NCBI RefSeq assembly: GCF_003050905.1
Contig: NZ_QAOT01000022.1
DNA: 64,000 nucleotides
Direction: 5' to 3' (one strand)
Source of the DNA: Cereibacter_A azotoformans
GTDB lineage: Bacteria; Pseudomonadota; Alphaproteobacteria; Rhodobacterales; Rhodobacteraceae
In this document: one piece after another, positions 27,556 through 36,471 of the stretch
Position numbering within the stretch: the stretch's first letter is position 1
Layout: every line of letters starts with the position of its first letter
Translations under genes and position numbers: made by a program
The notes under the pieces: model-generated
The model's database searches: none
What the model was told of the DNA's origin: nothing
What the model saw: only the letters and a program-made list of their open reading frames with translations

Positions 27556-27939
27556 TCAGGGCGAGAGCCTGCTGATGAGGGCGTTGAGGCCCGCGGTCGG
27601 TCCCGTCACCGCCGCGATGCGCCCCAACAGTGTCAGTGCCGCCGCCCGCTCCTCGGCGGTCATCGGGGGCAGGCCCCCCGCCGCTTCCACCCGGGCCGCA
27701 TAATCCTCGAGAATGGCCGCCACCGCCGTGATGGCCTCCTGGCTTCCCGGTTCGGCAGAGGCCAGGGCGGCGGCGAGCTGGGGGGTGCTCACGAGGGCCG
27801 AGATGGTCTCGATCTGCACGGGCGAGGGGGCGAAGACCTCCGGAAGCGGCTCGGGAGGGGCGGTCACCACCGTCTGGCCGGCCCAGCCGGCCAGGGGAGG
27901 GAGGGTGAGAAGAAGCGCGGCTGCGGTCCGTTTCAGCAT
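27556..27939 (-). CDS. Small exported protein paired with an outer-membrane barrel
   Basis: ATG at 27939 follows GGGAGGATG. Signal peptide MLKRTAAALLLTLPPLAGWAG, then a 106-residue mature part with VFAPSPVQIETISALVSTPQ, a helical AAALASAEPGSQEAITAVA and PPMTAEERAAALTLLGRIAA. It starts one base after the stop of the barrel gene, so the two are one operon and probably one system at the cell envelope. A second, 131-residue copy lies at 46008 with the same signal peptide and TAEERAAAL motif. I do not recognise the family. Confidence 0.8.
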   Translation of the reverse strand: MLKRTAAALLLTLPPLAGWAGQTVVTAPPEPLPEVFAPSPVQIETISALVSTPQLAAALASAEPGSQEAITAVAAILEDYAARVEAAGGLPPMTAEERAAALTLLGRIAAVTGPTAGLNALISRLSP

Positions 27940-27940
27940 G

Positions 27941-28750
27941 TCATCCTCCCAGCCCGAAGGCATTCCTGAGCGCGAAGGACAGCGACAGCGTGGCGCGCCG
28001 GCTGTCCTCCTCGTCAAAGACATCGTTGCAGGTCAGCGACACCGAGACCCCCTTCACGCCCGGGACCTTCACGCCCAGGCCGATGTTGGCATAGTCGCCG
28101 CTGTAGGAAATGCTGGCGCCAAGATGCTCGGTCAGCCCGAGGCCGAAGCCCGCGATGAGGCCGGGATCATCGTCACGCGCATGCGATCCCACGCCCAGCG
28201 TCACCATGTAGGGCTTGCCCCAGCTGCCGCCGAGATGGCCGAACTTCGTGAGCGCCACGGTGGTTTCGACGGAATTGTCCGAAGCGTCTCCCCAGGTTGC
28301 GACATTGTCGAACCCGATGGCCGCATGGAGATTGAGGTCCGGATCGCCGATCCTGCGGCCGAACTTGAGCGACAGGAAGCCCGAGTCGCCGAAGTCGCGG
28401 TCCTCCACCGAGGTGACGTTCAGGCTGGCCTGCATGCCGATCCCGGTGGCGGCATCGCCGAAGCCCGCGCCGAAGCTGAGCGAGCCATCGACATCGTCCC
28501 CGCCCGTGTCCACGCGCTTGTCCGTCCCGGAGATGGACCCGAAAATGGTCCCGCCCGGGGCGACGGTGCCCGAGCCGATGCCCTGCATGGTCACGTTCGC
28601 CGACGGGCGCGAGGCGGCGTCAAGGGCCTGAAGGAGCCCCAGGAGGTCCTGCTGGGCGGCGCCCTGGGCGAGGGCGGTTGAGGGCAGGAGAGCCGAGGCC
28701 GCGACCAGCGCCCATCCTCGCAGACCTCCGACTGATACTGTTTCTGCCAC
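27941..28750 (-). CDS. Outer-membrane beta-barrel protein (porin-like), function unknown
   Basis: The GTG at 28750 has an ideal AGGAG ribosome site and gives a signal peptide of about 30 residues (GLRGWALVAASALLPSTALAQ). An ATG at 28780 lacks one. After a linker (about 30-60) the protein shows regular alternating strands (for example SLKFGRRIGDPDLNLHAAIG, YMVTLGVGSHARDDDPGLIA, LSLSFALRNAFGLGG) consistent with a small barrel of 10-12 strands. The last strands lack the classical terminal aromatic residue. One base separates it from the downstream small exported protein. A deleted copy occurs at 45846. The substrate or role is unknown. Confidence 0.7.
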   Translation of the reverse strand: MAETVSVGGLRGWALVAASALLPSTALAQGAAQQDLLGLLQALDAASRPSANVTMQGIGSGTVAPGGTIFGSISGTDKRVDTGGDDVDGSLSFGAGFGDAATGIGMQASLNVTSVEDRDFGDSGFLSLKFGRRIGDPDLNLHAAIGFDNVATWGDASDNSVETTVALTKFGHLGGSWGKPYMVTLGVGSHARDDDPGLIAGFGLGLTEHLGASISYSGDYANIGLGVKVPGVKGVSVSLTCNDVFDEEDSRRATLSLSFALRNAFGLGG

Positions 28751-30125
28751 CGTGTCACTCCTGGGGGTTGAGGGGGTCATGCGCGGGGAGGCGAGCGGGT
28801 CTGCCGTCGGCCTGGGCTCTCTTGTCGGCCCCGATCGGGGCTGCATCCATCCCGGACCTGGGCCGCGACCGACCCATCCTCTGCAGCCGGGGACGGATGT
28901 GCCCCCGGTCCCGCTCCGGGCGTTGATCGGATGGAATGCCGCAAGGTCGGTCAAGTCGGGTAATCCCGTTTCGATGTCCAATTGCACTCCCTGCAATTGA
29001 ACACGGTTCACCTGTCGAATTCCACCCGGTCGAAAGATAACGGCGGTGTCGTGATATAGAACCTTTGACGACACGCCGCGGGGAAACCTCAGGGTCGGGG
29101 ATGAATCCTGCCGCATTGCACCTGCCCCAAAGCGCTTCCGAAAGCCAGGACCCCCTTCGGAAGGGGAGTGAAATGCGGGGAGGCGATCTTAAGTTACAGC
29201 GAAAGAACGTGGCCTCAATGCCACGGCAATGCGCAATGACTCGTCGCGGCAGGGCAGCAAAAATCGCTCACCGCCTCACAGGGCAGCCTGATCCGCGGCC
29301 AGGTAAAGCCGCCGATGGCGTCGGATCCTGTCCCGATTGGCCGGGCATTGTCCGCCCAATGGGCGTGCCATGATCTAACGGGCTGAGAAGTGGCGGCCGC
29401 GGGCAGTGGTGGCAGTCACCCGCGGCCTGACCGTCCGAGCCGCTTAGGGGACGGAATCGGCGGCTTTCGGGAGCATAGCATCAGCCTGTGCCAGATATCC
29501 TGCGTCATTTTTTCGGGACGGGCTTTTAAGGGAATTCCTCTCACGCCGGTATTCCGCGGCCCGCGCGCCCCCGAATCCGGAGGCCATCGGAGCTTGCGGC
29601 TGCGGAAGGATGTCAATCCGACATGGCTTCCGCGGAGTGACAGGATTGTCACCCGGGCCATGCGCAAGTGCAAAGAGAGAACGCAGAGACATTCGTGATG
29701 GTAATACTGCGGCGGGATCGTGCCCGGGCTCGTTGGCCCGTGGACGACGGTCAGAAGCCCGCTTCGAACGCAGGCCCGCACCCTCTCGACAGGGAAATTG
29801 GAGCGGGATGGGTCGCGCGTCACTTCATGGGGGAAGCCCTGTCCGATCTTGATCGGCGTCTTGCCGACGGTTCCCGGGCCGCGATTGCAACGGTGTGGCG
29901 TAGCGTGCTGGTCGCGTTCGCACCGACCGCGGTGTCGAGGGCGCACGGGATGATGCCTTGCATGATCATGGCCGCGTTCCGATCCTGTGACCGGCCTCTG
30001 CCGGCGGAGATCATCCTCCGCAAGCTCTGGCCGTCGATGTGGGCGCCTGGCCGGCCGAAATCCTGCGGGATCCCGTCAAGGGGATGCGGCTGGCTTTCGC
30101 GGCAGGCTGTGCCGGCACAGGCCTG
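28751..30125. other. Long stretch without a supported gene
   Basis: Nearly 1.4 kb. The first 300 bp may hold the promoter of the barrel operon (an AT-rich patch occurs near 28960-29060). Reading frames beyond that (for example 29416-29946 minus and 29668-30249 plus) have no ribosome site, odd composition and no motif that I recognise. Transposase relics are possible but I could not place them in a family. Confidence 0.4.
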
Positions 30126-30539
30126 TCAGGAGGAGCTCTCCCTGTTGAGCAACTCCACGATGCGCAGCGCCGTCTCGATCCGAATGTCCGCATCGAGGCG
30201 CAGATGCATCATCCCGGGATCCCCTGAAACGGGCGGGGACAGGAGGTAGGGCGGGGCGGGATGGTCCCTGCGGGCCGCTTCGGCTTTGCCGGTCTCCCTG
30301 CGCAGCGCTTCCAGTCTCACCTGGACCGGGTCTATCTCCCGGTCCTCGATCCCGAACAGGCTGGCCAGGGCCAGAACCTTCTGGCGCGGCGGCCGTGTGA
30401 GGCCGCGACAGTACCGGTTATAGGTATCCCGGCTTATGCCGGCCCGACGCGCCAGTTCGGCCTGGGACAGGCCGCTCTGCTCCGTCAGCTCCTGCAGGCG
30501 CCGTGCCCATTCGGGCAGTGTCTCCTCCTCGTCCATCAT
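30126..30539 (-). CDS. XRE-family transcriptional regulator
   Basis: ATG at 30539 behind GGAAGAGG. Residues about 10-70 form a Cro/C1-type helix-turn-helix: LQELTEQSGLSQAELARRAG and ISRDTYNRYCRGLTRPPRQK, then VLALASLFGI. The C-terminal half (EVRLEALRRETG and MHLRLDADIRIETALRIVEL) is probably a dimerisation part. 137 residues. It is divergent from the plus-strand genes that begin at 30817, with a promoter at 30752-30781 between them, so it may repress that unit; phage-repressor-like function is inferred. Confidence 0.88.
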   Translation of the reverse strand: MMDEEETLPEWARRLQELTEQSGLSQAELARRAGISRDTYNRYCRGLTRPPRQKVLALASLFGIEDREIDPVQVRLEALRRETGKAEAARRDHPAPPYLLSPPVSGDPGMMHLRLDADIRIETALRIVELLNRESSS

Positions 30540-30751
30540 CCTCTTCCGTCCTCTGCGCGTTCAGCAGTTGCAGGTATGTCGTTGGTATGTCCTGCATGTT
30601 CCTGCGTCAATCAGGTATAATCACGACACTAATGCGCGCAACTTGCGGATTGCGTCGAGGCGCGCAGGGTGCGGCCGACAGGGCGAGCTTTCCGGGTTTC
30701 ATCGTTTTTCGATTAAATCAGTTAGTTGACGGGGGGCTCGCAGGTCCCCGG

Positions 30752-30781
30752 TTGACGGAGGCCTCAAGCTTGTCGTATAGT
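30752..30781 (+). promoter_or_regulatory. Sigma-70-like promoter for the 30817 gene
   Basis: TTGACG (30752-30757) and TATAGT (30776-30781) with an 18-bp spacer, 36 bp upstream of the next ATG. The flanking DNA is AT-rich compared with the genes. Confidence 0.55.
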
Positions 30782-30816
30782 ATGCTGCATAATTGTCGTT
30801 TATCATGAGGAGCCTC

Positions 30817-31242
30817 ATGCGGATCAAGATCAGTCAGTCACATGCAGCAGCCATCGAGAAGGCCATTTCGGCCGTGGCCGGCAAGAAGACCCGTTGCATC
30901 CATCAGGCCGAGGATGTGATCTCGGCCGCCGAAAGGGCCGAGCGGAAACTCGAGGACCTCGGCCTCCAGAAGTCCTGTCGCGCAGGAGCCACCGCCCAGG
31001 CGAACCTCGCCGGACCGGGCAAGTCCTACGGCTACAGCCTCGATGGAACGAGCATCGCCCTCGAGCGTCTCACGTCCGGCTGGTATCTCACCGACGTCAC
31101 TCTGCAGCGGATCTACCCGGGCGGCCCTGAGCGCATGGAGATCCTCATCGAGGCCTCGCAGATCGAAGCCGCCGTCGAGGCGAAGCTGCGCAAGCTCCGG
31201 ATCAGCGCACGGACGCCGGCCCCGGCCGAGCTCGCGGCCTGA
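30817..31242 (+). CDS. Hypothetical protein, 141 aa
   Basis: ATG at 30817 (MRIKISQSHAAAIEKAIS) follows ATGAGGAGCC; an upstream in-frame ATG at 30793 lacks a ribosome site. Residues 25-60 form a helix with basic and acidic residues (AEDVISAAERAERKLEDLGL); residues 70-110 look like a small beta domain (SYGYSLDGTSIALERLTSGW). The C-terminus is helical. No family recognised. It precedes the Toprim-like gene by 149 bp on the same strand and may share its promoter. Confidence 0.65.
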   Translation: MRIKISQSHAAAIEKAISAVAGKKTRCIHQAEDVISAAERAERKLEDLGLQKSCRAGATAQANLAGPGKSYGYSLDGTSIALERLTSGWYLTDVTLQRIYPGGPERMEILIEASQIEAAVEAKLRKLRISARTPAPAELAA

Positions 31243-31391
31243 CAGGGAGCCTCTCCAGCCACCGCCGTCGGGTTTCCGCCATGGCTCGGCCCCTGCACCC
31301 GGCGTCGGCGTTTCCGGGATGCCCGAACCCTCTCAAGGCATTCATCACCCCCGTTGCGCCCGAGTGGCGCAACTCTCACCAAGGAACGAAC

Positions 31392-32252
31392 ATGCCTCCC
31401 CTTGACCGTACTTCCGGGCGGCCAGGACCGGCCGCGCCGGCTACACCCCCACATCTCCGCACCCGGCTGCAGGACCTCGACCGCTTCTGGCACCCGCAGG
31501 ACCGGGCCGTCCATCCTGCACCGGCCCATCCGCTCCGCCCTGCCGAGCCGCCTGCCAGCCTCCTGACGCATCTGCCAGCGTGCAACGAGCTCGGTGCCGC
31601 CCTTCGCGAGCATCAGGAACAGCAGGGCCGCGTCACACTCCGTCTCGGGAGCGAGGATGCCGACGACCCGCCGGCCGGATCGGTTCAGCTGGACAAGGTC
31701 CCCTCCCGCGCGCCCCGGACCCTCTTCCATCTGCAGGAATACGGGTTTCCGTCCGACCTCTGGGCCTACCGCGACGGAAAGAACATTCGCTTCGTCGCCG
31801 CCGCCTATCACAGCTTCCTCGGCATCACGCTGCTGTTCGACTGGACCTGCCACCGGCTCAAGGACGGCGAACTTGCCTGGTACCGCATGCCCCCGAAGCA
31901 GGAGAGGCTCTACGCGCTCGACCGGCTTCTCACAGCCCCCGGCCAGCCCGTCGTCTTCTGCCTCGACGAAACCAGCCTCGCGGCGGCGGAACGCGCGTTC
32001 CCGAAGCGCATCGCAACCACGGGCAGGCTCCGCTGCGACAAGGTTGCGGGGCACCTTTCCCCTCTGTCCAACCGCGACGTGATCATCATGGCAGGGCGCA
32101 AGCGGCCTTGCCTGGCGGATGTTCGACAGCTCCGGGATCTTCTCAGGGACATCGGCTGCACAGTCTCCGACGACGTCCTCCCCGTTCCGCGGCACCGGCC
32201 GCGCAAGGCGTCCCGTCCCCCGCAAGCAGCCCTCGCCAAGCTCCCATCCTGA
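31392..32252 (+). CDS. Toprim-like protein lacking catalytic acids
   Basis: ATG at 31392 follows AAGGAACG. Residues 1-100 are proline-rich linker and helix. From about 115 the sequence follows plasmid and phage primase-type proteins with a Toprim domain: LWAYRDGKNIRFVAAAYHSF, a basic/aromatic strand, ERLYALDRLLTAPGQPVV, AAERAFPKRIATTG and SPLSNRDVIIMAGRKRP. In active relatives the strand after LLTAPG carries the VEGEK glutamate and the later strand ends in a DxD; here they read VFCLDETS and IIMAGRKRP, so the metal-binding acids are gone. It is probably a non-catalytic, DNA-binding or regulatory derivative. 286 residues. The comparison is from memory of the family. Confidence 0.55.
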   Translation: MPPLDRTSGRPGPAAPATPPHLRTRLQDLDRFWHPQDRAVHPAPAHPLRPAEPPASLLTHLPACNELGAALREHQEQQGRVTLRLGSEDADDPPAGSVQLDKVPSRAPRTLFHLQEYGFPSDLWAYRDGKNIRFVAAAYHSFLGITLLFDWTCHRLKDGELAWYRMPPKQERLYALDRLLTAPGQPVVFCLDETSLAAAERAFPKRIATTGRLRCDKVAGHLSPLSNRDVIIMAGRKRPCLADVRQLRDLLRDIGCTVSDDVLPVPRHRPRKASRPPQAALAKLPS

Positions 32253-32401
32253 CGCGGCCCGACAGGTCGGCTGACAAGGCAGATGGAGTGCGCCCTCCAA
32301 CGGCGGCCCGCACTCCTGCCGAGGGATCCGGAAGACCGCCCGCGCGGAGCCCACCGAACCACCCGGTATCGGAGGTAGCCCGGTCCATGCACCAGAGGCC
32401 T

Positions 32402-32980
32402 TCAGAACGGTCCCGCCCCATGAAAGGCCTCGAACCGGGATCTGAGTTCGAGAAGGTAATCCAGTTCCAGCACCAGCAGGGCGACCGCATTGAAGGCCAC
32501 CAGCAGTCCCGCCGCCATCCCGGTATTCCTGTAGCGCCGGAACACGGCCCTCATGGATCTGCGGTCAGGATCGTTGCTGTCCTCGCTGAGGTATTTCTCC
32601 CAGCCGGGAGGTCTGGCCGACGAGGAAGCGTAAATGTAGTCCTCCAGCAGCCGGCTATACGAGGCGAGAGTCATGAGTATCGAATATTCGATCTTGATGC
32701 GATGCAGCACCAGGAGGGAGAACAGGAGCGCAACCAGTACCAGCAGGGATACGGATGCTTCCCCTGGAAGCTTCCCGCTCAGGATCCAGGCATAGAAAGC
32801 CGCGTAGCCCCCCAGAACCAGCGACTCGAACCGCCATATGGCTTGCAGCAGGATATTGATCTGCTCGCGAATGGCGCGCCATTCCGCATTGGCAAAGGCG
32901 ATGGATGTGCCCTGAGACCCGGCTGCGGACGCTTCCGGTGCATTGGGTGGGGCGGATCTTGCGGTGCGTCCGTCGTCCAT
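32402..32980 (-). CDS. Membrane protein with three or four helices
   Basis: ATG at 32980 behind GGGAGG gives 192 residues. A polar N-terminus (1-35) precedes FESLVLGGYAAFYAWIL and VSLLVLVALLFSLLVLH, then a cytoplasmic helix-rich stretch (RLLEDYIYASSSARPPGWEK) and a final helix GMAAGLLVAFNAVALLVLEL. The layout (paired helices, soluble loop, closing helix) resembles small membrane effectors of the SLATT type, but no motif proves it. No partner gene sits beside it, so a defence role is only a guess. Confidence 0.65.
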   Translation of the reverse strand: MDDGRTARSAPPNAPEASAAGSQGTSIAFANAEWRAIREQINILLQAIWRFESLVLGGYAAFYAWILSGKLPGEASVSLLVLVALLFSLLVLHRIKIEYSILMTLASYSRLLEDYIYASSSARPPGWEKYLSEDSNDPDRRSMRAVFRRYRNTGMAAGLLVAFNAVALLVLELDYLLELRSRFEAFHGAGPF

Positions 32981-33138
32981 GCCGAGCCTCCCTGCGCGCA
33001 AGCCTGGCGCTTCGAACCCCGTTGGGGAATGGAGCCTCGTTCGGCCAGGTGCAATTTCCGGGCACCCCGAATTGCGGGCTTCTGCGAAAGACGTTTCGGC
33101 TCACCGATGTTCGCCCCTTGGCAGCGCAACATGCGCCA

Positions 33139-33413
33139 CTAAAGGGCGCCTCGGTTCCACATGGCAGGTGGCCGGCGCGGCAATCGCGCCGGCGTTTCAT
33201 GCCATGGAGGCCCCGTAGACTTGTCCGATACGCTCGGAGTTGGCGGATCCAGAGCGGTGACGAAACGGGCTGAAACCTGGCCTGCAAAGCCGATCTCGCC
33301 TCTGGCATTGCCGCCGCCCGAGGCCCCCAGATCCAGGACATCAGGCAAGCCCTGAGACAGAGGCGCACATGGTCGGGATCGCGCCGGTAAATTACCAATT
33401 CGTACGTGCTCAT
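33139..33413 (-). pseudogene. Possible decayed gene, frameshifted
   Basis: An ATG at 33413 directly after AAAGGAGG opens MSTYELVIYRRDPDHVRLCL, then noise. In the next frame, protein-like sequence resumes as PDVLDLGASGGGNARGEIGF and continues AGQVSARFVTALDPPT. A one-base shift near 33345 would join them. No family recognised. The rest of 32981-33480 shows no gene. Confidence 0.3.
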
Positions 33414-33481
33414 CCTCCTTTCGGACGGGGCATGAACGGATTCACCAGCAGGACCTTCGGGAGCGGGAGGGAATGGTTCTC

Positions 33482-34360
33482 ATGATGTTGACACGGGCGC
33501 CGGATGCGGCGGTCCGCCTGTGGTCGGACCGGCTGCGTCCCGTCGCCTGGGCCCTGATCTGCTGCGGCCTGACTGCCTGCGGGAGCAGCGGAAAGAACGT
33601 CGATCCGAAGTTCACCGGCCGCGAGGTGGTGACCGAAGGCATCGAACATTACGTGACCAATCACAATGGACACAGCCGCGTCCGCATCAACAATGCCGCG
33701 ACCCAGGCGGAGTACGACGCGCTCGGCCAGTTCGACGATTCCAACCCGGCCACGCCGGCGGGCTATCGCAACCTGATCGAGCGCGCGGAGAACGCCTACG
33801 CCAATTCAGTCTTCGTCGAGGTCATCGCCCGGATCGACAAGGACGCCGAGGGCCACGAAAAGGTCGTGAAGGTGTTGCGGCTCACCGCCGACCAGGCGCC
33901 CTTCGACAATGTCGACAGCGCCGGCAACCCGATCGGCAGCGGCAAGTACCATTTCCGCGGCACCGGCAGCTTCCGGGTCTATGCCCGCGTCGACGGGGGA
34001 GAGGTCCAGACCGGCGTGGGCGATCTCGAAGCCCTGACCATCGATTTCGATGCCGGCACCGCGGCAATCCACCTGCGCACCGGCCTCAACGAGACATCCC
34101 GGATCGAGACGGAAATCCGGGCCGACAAGCTGACCTTCGACATCCTGACGGGAACCTTCGGCGGCGAGATCACCCAGACCGCCCGGGTGGGAGGCGAGAT
34201 ACTGACAGCCCAGGGCCATCTGCGCGGCAGCATCAGCGGCGACGAGGCCAGCCTCACCCGGCAGAACGAGCAGATGACGACCTCGGGCGTCTTCACCGCC
34301 GACGGCGCGCGGCTAAGCTCGGACGGGATCTTCTGGGGCAGCCAGCTCAACTACCGCTGA
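33482..34360 (+). CDS. Surface-type lipoprotein with TbpB-like beta-barrel domain
   Basis: ATGs at 33482/33485 follow GGGAGGG at a suitable distance (a third at 33473 is too close). A signal peptide ends in the lipobox LTAC (cysteine near residue 33), followed by GSSGKN and a globular part. The C-terminal half alternates short strands and ends GTFGGEITQTARV...DGIFWGSQLNYR, reminiscent of the barrel lobe of transferrin-binding-like lipoproteins. The next gene, overlapping by TGATG, encodes an outer-membrane barrel, as in lipoprotein/Slam surface-display pairs. A host-contact or nutrient-binding role is possible; the ligand is unknown. The family call is moderate. Confidence 0.65.
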   Translation: MMLTRAPDAAVRLWSDRLRPVAWALICCGLTACGSSGKNVDPKFTGREVVTEGIEHYVTNHNGHSRVRINNAATQAEYDALGQFDDSNPATPAGYRNLIERAENAYANSVFVEVIARIDKDAEGHEKVVKVLRLTADQAPFDNVDSAGNPIGSGKYHFRGTGSFRVYARVDGGEVQTGVGDLEALTIDFDAGTAAIHLRTGLNETSRIETEIRADKLTFDILTGTFGGEITQTARVGGEILTAQGHLRGSISGDEASLTRQNEQMTTSGVFTADGARLSSDGIFWGSQLNYR

Positions 34361-35461
34361 TGGACCGGGCGGGGAGAGCGGCCGGACGGACCTGGCCGTT
34401 CCGGCTGCATGGAGCGGGACTGCTGGCGCTGGCAGTGACGGTGGCGGTGGTGGTCCTGCCGGACGGTGCGCGCAGCCAGAGCTACGAGCTCGGGCGCAGC
34501 GGCGATCTTGTTGTCTCCGAGCGCCTGAGGATCCTCGCCCATGGTCGGGCGCTGGCCGAGGGGGCCAGCCCGATGGCGCGCACCTTGTCGCTGAAGGCGG
34601 ACATGCTCGTCCAGGGGTTCTACCACGAGGGCGGGATCGACTGGGTGACGGCGGAAGCATCGCTCAGTCCGACCCTGGGCTGGTCGCCGAATCTGAACGG
34701 CGGGCTGGCTGGCTCGCGCATCGCGCTCGGCGGGGGCTGGCTCGAGATCGATCCCACCTATGTCGCCAGATCCGGCGCCACCGCCGGGCTCCTCTTCGAG
34801 AGCGAGGCGCGTCTCGCCTGGGGGCTCGGGCGGTTCCTGCAGGCCGAGGCGGACGGCGCCATCTCGCGCGCATGGCAAAGCGGCTACGAGCGGCGGGACC
34901 GGCGGCTTCAGTTATGCAGCCGCAACCATCATGCGGGGCTGGAGCTTTCTCGACCTCTGCCTGCGCCAGAGCGAGAGCGATCGCAGCCTCAGCCAGTACG
35001 AGCAGCGCGAGACCTCGCTTCAGTTCGCCCGGCTCCTTGCCGTTCCGAACAGCTATCACGAAATCCGCCTCGACCTCACCCAGCGCCGGCAGCCAGAGTA
35101 CCGTCAGCCACGGGCGGGGCTCGAGCTGCATTCGGTCTGGTCCGGCCTCGCCACCCGCTTCGGCATCGGCCTCGGGCAAGCCGTGGAGGGCCGCACCGCT
35201 GAGCGGTTCGATGCCTTCGCCGACCTGCGCTGGCGCATGGCCGGCGCCGTGACCGGGCTCTCGCTCTGGCAATCCCGCGCCAGCGGCGGACAGGTGTTCG
35301 GCCTCGCCCAGAGCGATGTGAGCACCGGCGTGGCCCTCTTCCGTCAGATCACGCCCGCCCTGGACCTCTCGGTGCAATATGTGCGCACCCGATCGAGTGT
35401 CGACCTCTTCGACAACCGGCAGGTCGGCCTCGATCTCTCCTGGCGCCTCCCTATCCGCTAG
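34360..35461 (+). pseudogene. Outer-membrane barrel protein, frameshifted (Slam-like partner)
   Basis: ATG at 34360 overlaps the lipoprotein stop. After a signal peptide (LLALAVTVAVVVLPDGARSQ) come barrel-like strands (LVQGFYHEGGIDWVTAEASL, LGWSPNLNGGLAGSRIALGG). Near 34895-34910 the frame changes: the continuation (SYAAATIMRGWSFLDLCLRQ onward) is in the next frame and runs to a clean barrel end, VGLDLSWRLPIR, at 35461. About 367 residues would be encoded without the shift. The layout (lipoprotein then barrel) and the strand pattern suggest a surface lipoprotein assembly modifier without the usual TPR domain. One indel, real or a sequencing error, breaks it. Confidence 0.6.
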
Positions 35462-35602
35462 GGTGCCGTTATCCTCCGGAAGGAGCCGGATGGGCGCCCC
35501 GGACGCCGCCAGGCGACGGGATGACCCGCCGCAGCCGCACCTTCCCGGTGTTGCCGATGCGCGAAGGGAAAGAAGGCCCCGGCACCGCCATGGGCGCCGT
35601 GT

Positions 35603-35953
35603 TCAGTCGCAGCCGAACGGACCGCAGGACCCGCTGAACGCGTTTCCGTCGCTGTCGCGGCCGCTGTAGAAGGTCGATCCACCGATCGACTGCTGCATCA
35701 TGTTCCAGTTTCCGCCATCGGCAGAGCGCCCCTGGTGATAGGTCGTATTGCCGATGGTCTGGCTCTCCTGGCTCCAGTGCGATCCTGTGCGGGCATTGCG
35801 GCCCTCGAGCTGGGTCGTATTCCCGTAGCGGCTGACCGTATAGCTGTTGCCGGCATCATCCCAACAGGACTGGAACGCTTCCGAGCCGACACAGCCGGCA
35901 GCGGCCGCATCCGCCACCAGAAGGGCGGCTGTCATTATCGCGATCAGTTTCAT
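35603..35953 (-). CDS. Small secreted protein with GNTT repeats
   Basis: ATG at 35953 follows AGGGGAT and begins MKLIAIMTAALLVADAAAAG, a Sec signal peptide. The 96-residue mature part holds three similar turns: YGNTTQLEGRN, IGNTTYHQGRS and IGGSTFYSGRD, each about 20-22 residues apart, and two cysteines near each end (GCVGSEAFQSCW and CGPFGC). Repeats of this kind suggest a small beta-strand or beta-solenoid fold in the periplasm or outside the cell. Similar hypothetical proteins exist in proteobacteria; the role is unknown. It is convergent with the barrel gene on its left. Confidence 0.75.
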   Translation of the reverse strand: MKLIAIMTAALLVADAAAAGCVGSEAFQSCWDDAGNSYTVSRYGNTTQLEGRNARTGSHWSQESQTIGNTTYHQGRSADGGNWNMMQQSIGGSTFYSGRDSDGNAFSGSCGPFGCD

Positions 35954-36409
35954 GCGGGATCCCCTGCAGTGTCGGCCAAGTGGTGCGAGCCTATCCTGAG
36001 CCGCCCTGCGGTTCTGGTCCAGCACGCTCAAGGACAGGGGGCGCAGTTCATTCGATGTGGCCGCCGAATATACGACGGCCGAACGGAATGTCCGGCCGCC
36101 ACCGGCTCTTGCGGCCGCCCGTCATGAGAGGTCACCCTGGCCAGGCAGGGAGCGCGACGAAACGCTCGGGAATGGTCCTCATGCCGGCACGGGAAGATCC
36201 GGCCGATCCGGACGTTCGCCATCTTTCCGGATTTCTCCAATGGGAATTTTTTAGGGGGCAAGGCCCTGACCGTGGAGCGGATTCCCGGATCATGCCATCC
36301 TGTTCCGCCATGGGATCCCGAGGGGAAAAATCCGCAAGATGCTCCTTTCCCCCCGAACCCGTTCCATGTGCTCTTTCGGCGAAACCACGGAAAAGTCCGG
36401 GTACTCTCC
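35954..36409. other. Intergenic upstream of H-NS paralogue 2, no supported gene
   Basis: Frames here read as low-complexity noise. A T-run (TTTTTTAGGGGG) at about 36247-36258 follows no obvious stem. The right end leads into the attenuator-like element. Confidence 0.4.
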
Positions 36410-36445
36410 CGTCTCGTCCCTGACCGGGAGACGACACCGTCTCCC
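36410..36445 (+). promoter_or_regulatory. Attenuator-like alternative hairpins in the H-NS leader
   Basis: Segment B, GGGAGACG (36426-36433), pairs perfectly with C, CGTCTCCC (36438-36445), with an ACAC loop, followed by TAAAAGA. B can instead pair through GAGACG with A, CGTCTC at 36410-36415. A-B and B-C exclude each other, the layout of a transcription attenuator. It ends 26 bp before the H-NS start codon. Confidence 0.4.
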
Positions 36446-36471
36446 TAAAAGACAATTTGCCATGCCGGAGT

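Noticed and set aside
26893..27969. 358-codon plus frame over 26.9-28.0 kb
   Set aside because: No ribosome site or motif, rich in G, R and P, and it overlaps the well-supported signal-peptide gene on the other strand.
29416..30249. Frames suspected to be transposase relics
   Set aside because: I could not match them to any transposase family motif on either strand, so I left the stretch unassigned.
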